From contig CAYUBD010000041.1 in assembly GCA_964442905.1 (NCBI GenBank), forward strand, positions 1 to 8,209: a stretch of DNA of 8,209 nt. Direction: 5' to 3'. Source of the stretch: JAFGFG01 sp964442905 (lineage in GTDB: Archaea > Aenigmatarchaeota > Aenigmatarchaeia > QMZP01 > JAFGSV01). Below the pieces are notes generated by a model. That model was not told the origin of the DNA. It searched no databases and worked only from the letters and a program-made list of their open reading frames with translations. The position numbers and the translations under genes are program-made. Within the stretch, counting starts at the first letter, position 1; every line of letters starts with the position of its first letter. Below are positions 1-4,771 of this stretch, piece by piece.

Positions 1-395
1 GCCTTTGCGCGGGCATTCGTGTAGATTTCTTTCAAATCACGCCTTACCTGCCTTCTAGTGGGCATTCCGGTAATCGATTCCGGGATTCCAATCCCAAGAA
101 CTTGGGTGCTGAAGTGTTTTAGGGTCCGGGAAACTTCCTTGTAGAACTGATCCATTTCCCCTATGTCCATGGACCTCGATTCGCCTTCGGAATTCACCCA
201 TGGCCCGTAACCTTCTCCCATCCCGAAAGTTGCCATGTTGCCTGAAATGAGGAACTCCATTACGCGGCCCGCCTCACCGCCGTAGAGTCTCGCGTTTAAG
301 CTATTCCGAATCACCACGCTGTAATGCTTGCCGTCCTCGTCCATCTCGTAACGGTCTGAAAGAGGGTTAACAGGGGATAAGATATATCTTTGCAT
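1..395 (-). CDS. Unrecognised protein, N-terminal 131 residues (gene runs off the left edge)
   Basis: I translated this by hand from the ATG at 393-395. The frame stays open for 131 full codons to the window edge with no stop, which supports a real gene. The visible part begins MQRYILSPVNPLSDRYEMDE. It is hydrophilic, with no signal peptide, membrane segment or cysteine. A Gly/Met-rich stretch (about residues 52-64, including GNMATFGMGEGYGPW) is followed by a charged, probably helical end rich in Arg and Lys (about 110-131). I do not recognise a family and assign no function. The start is supported by an A/T octamer 21 nt upstream (417-424) and by the absence of a Shine-Dalgarno sequence, as in a leaderless mRNA. 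It is divergent from secG across 58 bp. The first codons contain a perfect 12-bp palindrome (379-390). The C-terminal part is missing from the window, so a domain there could identify it. Confidence 0.7.
   Translation of the reverse strand, partial: MQRYILSPVNPLSDRYEMDEDGKHYSVVIRNSLNARLYGGEAGRVMEFLISGNMATFGMGEGYGPWVNSEGESRSMDIGEMDQFYKEVSRTLKHFSTQVLGIGIPESITGMPTRRQVRRDLKEIYTNARAK
379..390. repeat. 12-bp perfect palindrome at the start of the left-edge gene
   Basis: AAGATATATCTT reads the same on both strands. It covers codons 3-7 of the minus-strand gene, about 5-16 nt downstream of the predicted transcription start of a leaderless message. A dimeric regulator could bind there, but an A/T-rich palindrome of this length can also arise by chance. 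Confidence 0.3.
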
Positions 396-416
396 GATTT
401 TATGATGGCAGAAAGA

Positions 417-424
417 TTTTAATA
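417..424. promoter_or_regulatory. TATA-like box in the divergent spacer, possibly used in both directions
   Basis: On the plus strand the octamer is TTTTAATA, one mismatch from the archaeal TATA consensus TTTAWATA. It ends 29 nt before the secG ATG, which leaves room for a short leader containing GGTG. On the minus strand it reads TATTAAAA and ends 21 nt before the ATG at 395, the spacing of a leaderless start. Use in both directions is inference; the spacer is A/T-rich and ATTTATAG (436-443, minus) is an alternative for the left gene. Confidence 0.4.
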
Positions 425-444
425 CCTGATTCCAACTATAAATC

Positions 445-456
445 GGTGCCGTTATG
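445..456 (+). promoter_or_regulatory. GGTG ribosome-binding context across the secG start, identical to that of ahcY
   Basis: GGTG (445-448) matches the part of the archaeal anti-Shine-Dalgarno sequence that pairs with GGTGA and lies 5 nt before the ATG at 454. It supports this start over the two internal ATGs at 475 and 478. The same 12 bases, GGTGCCGTTATG, recur at 4760-4771. Confidence 0.55.
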
Positions 457-609
457 TCGCGAAGGGAAAAGAGCATGATGCCGCAGAGCACTGCCGGCCT
501 GGTGAGGTATTACGATCAGACAAAGGAATCCATAAAGATAAAGCCAGAGCATATTCTGATAGCAGCCGGTGCATTCATCGCTCTTGAAATATTATTCAAA
601 TTCATCTGA
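454..609 (+). CDS. secG: Preprotein translocase subunit SecG (archaeal Sec61-beta)
   Basis: This 51-residue protein is the small, non-essential-type subunit of the SecYEG/Sec61 protein-conducting channel in the cytoplasmic membrane. I translated it from 454. The N-terminus has the archaeal Sec61-beta signature, a short basic start followed by MPQSTAGLVRYYDQ (residues 9-22). Then comes a hydrophilic linker with KPEH (residues 31-34), and a single hydrophobic membrane segment from about residue 35 to the C-terminus (ILIAAGAFIALEILFKFI). This fits a tail-anchored topology with a cytosolic N-terminus, and the length is typical of the family. The first ATG is preferred because the N-terminus before the MPQSTAGL motif is the usual length and GGTG lies 5 nt upstream. 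The endonuclease IV-like gene follows after 34 bp in the same direction. Confidence 0.93.
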   Translation: MSRREKSMMPQSTAGLVRYYDQTKESIKIKPEHILIAAGAFIALEILFKFI

Positions 610-622
610 TATTATTTTTATT
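610..622 (+). promoter_or_regulatory. T-rich tract after secG: TATA-like box of the endonuclease IV-like gene and possible secG terminator
   Basis: TTTTTATT (615-622) ends 21 nt before the ATG at 644, the spacing of a leaderless archaeal start, and no Shine-Dalgarno sequence precedes that ATG. The same T-run lies 5 nt after the secG stop, so it could also act as an archaeal oligo-T terminator. Confidence 0.4.
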
Positions 623-643
623 GAAACATGACAACTGTTAGTT

Positions 644-1456
644 ATGAGAATACTCATAGGAACGGCAGGGATACCCGGCTCAGCTGAGGACCATTCAACT
701 GCAGGAGGTGTGAGGGAAGTGAAGAGGCTCGGCCTACAGAGCATGGAGGTTGAGTTCGTCCGGGGCGTGGCCATGGGACCAGAGAAGGCTGAAGCTGTCG
801 GCAAGGTCCGGAAGGAGACTGGAGTGAAGCTTTCGGTCCATGCACCGTACTACATCAATCTTTGTAATCAAGAGAAAATGAAAGACAGCCAGAAGCGTAT
901 AATCGATTCTGCGCACCGCGGGCATCTTATGGGAGCGGAGGTTATTGTTTTCCATCCTGGATATTACGGTAATCTAGGCAGGGACGAGGCCTTTGAAATG
1001 GTTGAAAATGCCTGCAAGGAAATGGCCGATGTCATAGAGGACAATGGCTGGAATGTCAAGCTCGGGTTGGAGACTACAGGGAAAGTGTCTCAATTTGGCA
1101 CCGTAGACGAGATTCTTGGTATCTGCAAGGGCAATAAATACTGTGTGCCTGTGATAGACTGGTCTCATCTATTTGCGAAATATCAGGGCAATGTGGACTT
1201 CAAAACGATACTCTCCAAAGTTGTGGATGCCGGATACAAAAAAATCCATACGCATTTCTCGAACATAGAGTTCACAGAGAAGGGTGAACGCAGGCATCTC
1301 ACGCTGGACCACAAACAGCCTGACTTCGAAGAGGTCGCAAAAGTCATACTTGACAGCAAACTTGAGGAAATAAACATAATTTCAGAATCCCCGGACATAG
1401 CAGGTGATGCGCTGGTTATGAAGAATATACTTGAAAATCTTGGGTATGAATTCTGA
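644..1456 (+). CDS. nfo: Endonuclease IV-like protein (AP endonuclease family 2, TIM barrel)
   Basis: At 270 residues it is close to the usual length of endonuclease IV, which cuts DNA 5' to abasic sites in base excision repair using a metal centre in a TIM barrel. Family motifs appear in order: SVHAPYYINL (His66), VFHPG (His104), GLETTGK (Glu143), VIDWSH (Asp172, His175), HTHFSN (His202/His204), ERRHLTLDH (about 215-223) and ISESP (Glu248). These match the E. coli Nfo ligands His69, His109, Glu145, Asp179, His182, His216 and Glu261. The position of E. coli Asp229/His231 is only partly kept, since the DRH signature reads ERRH here. The ATG at 644 begins directly at the first barrel strand (MRILIGTAG). 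The gene follows secG and ends one base before the convergent galT stop. The family also contains sugar isomerases, but the ligand pattern favours the nuclease. Confidence 0.86.
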   Translation: MRILIGTAGIPGSAEDHSTAGGVREVKRLGLQSMEVEFVRGVAMGPEKAEAVGKVRKETGVKLSVHAPYYINLCNQEKMKDSQKRIIDSAHRGHLMGAEVIVFHPGYYGNLGRDEAFEMVENACKEMADVIEDNGWNVKLGLETTGKVSQFGTVDEILGICKGNKYCVPVIDWSHLFAKYQGNVDFKTILSKVVDAGYKKIHTHFSNIEFTEKGERRHLTLDHKQPDFEEVAKVILDSKLEEINIISESPDIAGDALVMKNILENLGYEF

Positions 1457-1457
1457 G

Positions 1458-2414
1458 CTACTTCATGGCGCTTTTCAGAGACTGCGCTGCCTCTTCGGGT
1501 GAGGTAATAACAACATTGAGACCGAAGAATTCAAAACCCGCGTGTGTGACCAGTCTCGGATAGATGTGTATGTGGAAATGCCAGAAGTCGGAACTCGGGA
1601 AGTTATGATACATTATGTTGTATGGCGGATCATCGAAAAGCTTTGAATAGCCGTGAAAAACCTTCTTTATGATCTTTGCCAGGTTCAGCATTTCATCATC
1701 TGACATTTCGGATACCTCGGAGAAGTGCCTTCTGGGGACGATAGTTGCCTGATAAGGCCATGTGGAAACAAAAGGGCACATGGCAACCCAGTCCTTGTTA
1801 TGAGTGATTATCCTTTTTTTGTCCCTCATCTCCTCTCTTATCATCACACAGTCTCCGCACTTCTTTTCCTTTTTGAAGTAGTTCTCAGACTGCTGCATCT
1901 CCTCGGATATCAGCTGGGGAAATAACGGTGCCGCTATTATCTGCATGTGCGGGTGAGGGAGGCTGGCACCGGCTCTGATCCCCTTGTTCTTGAAAATAGC
2001 TACGTAGTTCACATCATCTATCTTCATGAGTTCTGTGTACCTGTTCTTGACAGCTTCCAATATGAGCGTTATTTCCTTCTCTTTCATGCTGAAATACTCC
2101 CTGTCGTGCTTCCGTGTCTCTATAAGTACTTCATGGGCGCCGCATGGCGTATATTTTCTGAAGAAATCGTCTTCCTGGAGCTTGAAGTTTCTCATGTGAA
2201 GCACTGGGAATTTGTTCTTGAAAACACGCACCTTCCATTGTTTTTCATTCGGGAGAGCGAACACGGTTTTTTCTGTTTTCATTTCATTTCCAGGACAGAA
2301 CGGGCATGCCTTTTCTCTGTGCTTCTTGTCGATGAAAGCGCCCGGCCTCTTGGATCTCGATGTTGAGACCACAACGGACCTTTCGAATATGTCTGTTCGT
2401 ATTTCGTCCAGCAT
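1458..2414 (-). CDS. galT: Galactose-1-phosphate uridylyltransferase (GalT, HIT superfamily)
   Basis: This 318-residue protein has the features of GalT, which moves UMP between UDP-glucose and galactose 1-phosphate through a uridylylated histidine in the Leloir pathway. The N-terminal zinc site is visible as CPFC (Cys37, Cys40) followed by PGNE. The active-site motif HPHMQ (154-158, within GASLPHPHMQIIA) gives His156 as the likely nucleophile. The second HIT-like half contains HFHIHIYPR (279-287). An additional CxxC (Cys186, Cys189) could bind a second metal. Some archaeal members act on other sugar 1-phosphates or as ADP/UDP-sugar phosphorylases, so the exact substrate is not proven. It is the last gene of the minus-strand series that begins with IPK, 40 bp after the zinc-ribbon gene. 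It may also have its own promoter (2436-2443). It converges on the endonuclease IV-like gene with one base between the stops. Confidence 0.88.
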   Translation of the reverse strand: MLDEIRTDIFERSVVVSTSRSKRPGAFIDKKHREKACPFCPGNEMKTEKTVFALPNEKQWKVRVFKNKFPVLHMRNFKLQEDDFFRKYTPCGAHEVLIETRKHDREYFSMKEKEITLILEAVKNRYTELMKIDDVNYVAIFKNKGIRAGASLPHPHMQIIAAPLFPQLISEEMQQSENYFKKEKKCGDCVMIREEMRDKKRIITHNKDWVAMCPFVSTWPYQATIVPRRHFSEVSEMSDDEMLNLAKIIKKVFHGYSKLFDDPPYNIMYHNFPSSDFWHFHIHIYPRLVTHAGFEFFGLNVVITSPEEAAQSLKSAMK

Positions 2415-2435
2415 GATAAACTATTCCCTCATTTG

Positions 2436-2443
2436 AAATAAAA
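2436..2443 (-). promoter_or_regulatory. TATA-like box before galT
   Basis: TTTTATTT on the minus strand ends 21 nt before the galT ATG at 2414. The region between has no well-placed Shine-Dalgarno sequence (only GAGGG about 13 nt upstream), so a leaderless start is plausible. The T-run also lies 11 nt after the zinc-ribbon gene's stop and could terminate that transcript. Confidence 0.38.
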
Positions 2444-2454
2444 AGAACTTGTGG

Positions 2455-2829
2455 TCATTTCCCGAATGAGAACCCGTATTTTCTTGGAAGCCATTTCCCA
2501 GCAGCGCCTTTGTAGCCACATCTCGTGCATTCCACGTCCCTCAGAACTTTCCTTCCCCTGAGGTTCCTGTCCCATGTCTTTTTCAGTACTGAGCCGCACG
2601 CCGGGCATTTAGCAGGGACACCGCCCTTCTTGACCCCCACGTTTATTTTTACTTCTGGTATCGAGAGTGCGATTTCCCTCACCCTTCTGCCTGTTATGGA
2701 ATAATCCTGGTCAACATTCCTTAGTTCATTGATCACCAATTCGACCAGTTCCTCCTGAGAATCAGCTGTCTTTCTGTGAAGCACGGATTTTATCACGAAC
2801 TTCACGACCTCCTTTTTTGGGATCTTCAT
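2455..2829 (-). CDS. Uncharacterised small protein with winged-helix-like N-terminus and C-terminal zinc ribbon
   Basis: The protein has 124 residues and is basic. Residues about 5-63 have the look of a helix-turn-helix/winged-helix unit: helix EVVKFVIKSVL, helix SQEELVELVINEL, a putative recognition helix at about 45-56 (SITGRRVREIAL), then a short strand (VKINVGV). Residues 72-105 form a four-cysteine zinc ribbon with CPACG (Cys75, Cys78) and CTRCG (Cys101, Cys104). A basic Arg/Lys/Trp-containing tail follows. I recognise it as an archaeal-style conserved Zn-ribbon protein but know no established function. DNA or RNA binding is inferred from the architecture alone. It lies 22 bp after the IPP isomerase and 40 bp before galT on the same strand, so co-transcription is likely. 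A TATA-like octamer ending 20 nt upstream suggests it can also be transcribed alone. Confidence 0.82.
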   Translation of the reverse strand: MKIPKKEVVKFVIKSVLHRKTADSQEELVELVINELRNVDQDYSITGRRVREIALSIPEVKINVGVKKGGVPAKCPACGSVLKKTWDRNLRGRKVLRDVECTRCGYKGAAGKWLPRKYGFSFGK

Positions 2830-2849
2830 GATTTGTGTTTGGATTGAGT

Positions 2850-2857
2850 TATTAAAT
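2850..2857 (-). promoter_or_regulatory. TATA-like box before the zinc-ribbon gene, overlapping the idi stop codon
   Basis: ATTTAATA on the minus strand, 6 of 8 matches to TTTAWATA, ends 20 nt before the ATG at 2829. It includes the TAA stop of the IPP isomerase gene (2852-2854). No Shine-Dalgarno sequence precedes the ATG. Confidence 0.38.
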
Positions 2858-3844
2858 TTTAACTGCTTTACCGTTCAGTTCCTTCAGGTTTTTAGAACCG
2901 GTCAGGAACATGACTGTTTTCAGTTCCAGTATAAGCTTATCGAGCACTTTCTTGACATCATCCGCGGAATTGCAAGCAGGTTTCAGCAGCGGTAAAGCGA
3001 GCCCTGCCAGGCTTGCTCCCATTGAAAGTGCTTTGGCAGCATCTATCCCGTTTCTGATGCCGCCTGACGCTATAAGAGGTATCTTCACGGAATGTCGACA
3101 CTGTTCAAGTGCCTCAGCTGTCGGGATGCCCCATTCGAAGAAGTGCTCAAACGGCTTCCCTGTTATCAGCGTGTCTACCTTTACCCAGCTTGTGCCTCCG
3201 GCACCTGCAACGTCTATCGCATCAACGCCTGCGCGCTCCAGCTTCTTTGCAACGTCGCCTGATATACCATTCCCGACTTCCTTGACGATTATGGGTATTT
3301 TTATCTCGGTTGTCAGCTTCTTTATGGCATCGTGCACACCACTCCAGTTCTTATGGCCTACATTCTGTGCAATTTCCTGTGCCGGATTCAGATGTACAGC
3401 CAGTGCATCAGCTTTTATTTTAGCAAGAGCGTCTGTAATCTGCTTTGTCTCAAACCCTATTATGTGTGATGCACCTATGTTGCCAACGAGGAATATGTTC
3501 GGACTGGTCTCCTTGACAGTATAAGTCGACGCAAGATTGGGATTCTCCATCATGGCTCTCTGGGAACCCACTCCCATGCCTATGCCGAGTTCCTGTGCAG
3601 CCTTTGCCAGGTTCCTGTTTATCTTCTCAGCTTCCTTTGTCCCCCCTGTCACGGCCTCTATGAAAAACGGTGCCTTGAAATCATAACCCAGGAACGTTGT
3701 GGAAATGTCTATCTCATCCCAGTCTATCTCCGGTAATGCATTATGTACAAACTGGTACTCTCCGAATGCGTTGCTCTTCAGGAATTCAACATCTTCATCA
3801 ATGCATACCCTGATATGTTCGGTCTTACGCTTTTCCGTGCTCAT
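2852..3844 (-). CDS. fni: Type 2 isopentenyl-diphosphate delta-isomerase (FMN-dependent)
   Basis: This 330-residue cytosolic TIM-barrel flavoprotein interconverts IPP and DMAPP using reduced FMN and Mg2+, supplying the starter unit for archaeal lipid chains. Type 2 motifs in order: RKTEHIRVC (6-14), AVTGGT (64-69), GVGSQRAMMENP (91-102), HLNPAQEIAQ (151-160, with Gln156 and the Mg-binding Glu157), VKEVGNGIS (187-195), DVAGAGGTSW (211-220), WGIPTAEAL (238-246), ASGGIRNG (259-266) and the phosphate-binding region through LPLLKPA. Length is normal. No feature of the unrelated zinc-dependent type 1 enzyme is present. It lies 30 bp after the IPK stop and converts the product of that kinase, so a shared transcript is likely. 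AGGAGG lies 12 nt before the ATG, further than usual, and a TATA-like octamer ends 20 nt before it. Confidence 0.96.
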   Translation of the reverse strand: MSTEKRKTEHIRVCIDEDVEFLKSNAFGEYQFVHNALPEIDWDEIDISTTFLGYDFKAPFFIEAVTGGTKEAEKINRNLAKAAQELGIGMGVGSQRAMMENPNLASTYTVKETSPNIFLVGNIGASHIIGFETKQITDALAKIKADALAVHLNPAQEIAQNVGHKNWSGVHDAIKKLTTEIKIPIIVKEVGNGISGDVAKKLERAGVDAIDVAGAGGTSWVKVDTLITGKPFEHFFEWGIPTAEALEQCRHSVKIPLIASGGIRNGIDAAKALSMGASLAGLALPLLKPACNSADDVKKVLDKLILELKTVMFLTGSKNLKELNGKAVKI

Positions 3845-3856
3845 AGATAATGATTT

Positions 3857-3862
3857 CCTCCT
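3857..3862 (-). promoter_or_regulatory. Shine-Dalgarno sequence before fni with long spacing
   Basis: AGGAGG on the minus strand is a full match to the anti-Shine-Dalgarno core, but 12 nt separate it from the ATG at 3844. No in-frame ATG, GTG or TTG lies closer. It would only be present on a transcript that begins upstream, for example read-through from IPK. Confidence 0.5.
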
Positions 3863-3864
3863 GT

Positions 3865-3872
3865 TTTTAAAA
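3865..3872 (-). promoter_or_regulatory. TATA-like box before fni
   Basis: TTTTAAAA on the minus strand sits directly after the IPK stop codon (3875-3877) and ends 20 nt before the fni ATG. The spacing suits a leaderless start from within the 30-bp spacer. The sequence is itself a palindrome, so it gives no direction on its own. Confidence 0.35.
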
Positions 3873-3874
3873 GA

Positions 3875-4672
3875 CTATCCTATGATGGTCCCGCATATGT
3901 CTTCGCCCAGAATGGCATCTCTTACCCTGCCAGGAACGTTTCCGTTTACTATTATGGTCCTGTTTTTGAGGCTCAGAAGATTCTCAACCTTTCCCAGCAT
4001 ACCACCTGTAACATCTACGTTGGATGATCCTGAAATACCTGCCTTGATTTCATGGAAATTCTGCTTTGTGACGTAGTCTATAAGCTTCGCTCTCCTGTTC
4101 TTGTTCGGATTGTCCGTGAATATGCCGTCAACATCAGTTGCGAAAATCGCCGCTTCTGGGTTTAGTCTCTCTGCCAGATACTGAAGAACAGCATCGCCGC
4201 TGACAACGCTGCCCTTAAGTTCGAGGTCGGGAACCATTGTTCCGTTCATTACGGGTATGACGTCTGGATCTGAATCCCACAGCCTCTTGATGACATCCAT
4301 GTGGAATGAAACGATTTTCTTGCCGGCCTGAATAATGACGGAAGAGCTCGGTGTCGGTACGGTGTTCAGTCCTTCTTTTCGGAGTATATCACTGACTTTC
4401 CAGTTAAGATAGCCGCAGTCTGATACGGTTTTCATGAAACCTTCAAAATCCTTTGGTGTCCTGAGCCCGTGGTTTATGTCATATTCTTCCACGTTAACGT
4501 GCCCGAAAGGCCCGGCGCCGTTCACGATAAGCATTTTGAACTCTTTCTGTTTCCTGGCATCAATGATTTCATTGGCTATTCTTTTCACTGGCTCGGCCTT
4601 AACCTTGAAGTTGCCCTTTCCCTTCTCGGTGCATATTGAGCCGCCTATCTTGAGCAGGATGAGTTCCTTCAT
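3875..4672 (-). CDS. ipk: Isopentenyl phosphate kinase (amino acid kinase fold)
   Basis: This 265-residue protein belongs to the amino acid kinase family. It phosphorylates isopentenyl phosphate to isopentenyl diphosphate with ATP, the last step of the alternative mevalonate routes found in archaea. Motifs in order: LKIGGSICTEK (7-17, with the phosphate-binding Lys8), NGAGPFGHVNVEEYDINHG (51-69, with the catalytic-type His58), MNGTMVPD (142-149), VVSGDAVLQYLAERL (156-170), ATDVDGIFTDNP (178-189) and DVTGGMLGKVENLL (220-233). The GH plus SGD combination separates IPK from acetylglutamate and uridylate kinases. Families usually show GGGSFGH or GGGAFGH; here the loop is GAGPFGH. It is the first gene of the minus-strand series leading to fni and is divergent from the S-adenosylhomocysteine hydrolase gene. 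The start at 4672 opens directly into the first strand, and a TATA-like box ends 22 nt upstream without a Shine-Dalgarno sequence. Confidence 0.93.
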   Translation of the reverse strand: MKELILLKIGGSICTEKGKGNFKVKAEPVKRIANEIIDARKQKEFKMLIVNGAGPFGHVNVEEYDINHGLRTPKDFEGFMKTVSDCGYLNWKVSDILRKEGLNTVPTPSSSVIIQAGKKIVSFHMDVIKRLWDSDPDVIPVMNGTMVPDLELKGSVVSGDAVLQYLAERLNPEAAIFATDVDGIFTDNPNKNRRAKLIDYVTKQNFHEIKAGISGSSNVDVTGGMLGKVENLLSLKNRTIIVNGNVPGRVRDAILGEDICGTIIG

Positions 4673-4694
4673 GTGATATTCTTAGGTGTTGCGG

Positions 4695-4702
4695 TTTTAA
4701 GT
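4695..4702 (-). promoter_or_regulatory. TATA-like box before ipk
   Basis: ACTTAAAA on the minus strand ends 22 nt before the ipk ATG at 4672, matching the leaderless spacing seen elsewhere in the window. It is a weak match to TTTAWATA, but it is the only A/T block at this distance. Confidence 0.38.
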
Positions 4703-4725
4703 TTTTGGCCTGATTCCGGAATAGA

Positions 4726-4733
4726 TATAAATA
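4726..4733 (+). promoter_or_regulatory. TATA box of the S-adenosylhomocysteine hydrolase gene
   Basis: TATAAATA matches TTTAWATA at 7 of 8 positions and ends 35 nt before the ATG at 4769. With the usual archaeal spacing the transcript would begin at about 4755, giving a leader of roughly 14 nt that just includes the GGTG ribosome-binding sequence. Confidence 0.55.
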
Positions 4734-4759
4734 TTCAATAACCTGAATAAAGTGAATAA

Positions 4760-4771
4760 GGTGCCGTTATG
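4760..4771 (+). promoter_or_regulatory. GGTG ribosome-binding context across the ahcY start, identical to that of secG
   Basis: GGTG (4760-4763) lies 5 nt before the ATG and supports this start. The full 12-mer GGTGCCGTTATG is identical to 445-456, although the two proteins are unrelated. Confidence 0.55.

Noticed and set aside
436..443. CTATAAAT as the TATA box of secG
   Set aside because: It ends only 10 nt before the ATG, which would place the transcript start inside the gene; the N-terminus from 454 has the normal length for archaeal Sec61-beta.
2910..3524. Plus-strand open frame of 204 codons opposite fni
   Set aside because: Its Ser/Ala/Pro/Phe-rich composition is what the reverse of a conserved coding strand gives, and fni is unambiguous.
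4673..4768. A riboswitch or small RNA in the longest spacer (between ipk and ahcY)
   Set aside because: The 96 bp are accounted for by two divergent TATA-like boxes; apart from a short TTCCGGAA palindrome (4714-4721) I saw no stable hairpin or SAM/SAH riboswitch-like pattern.
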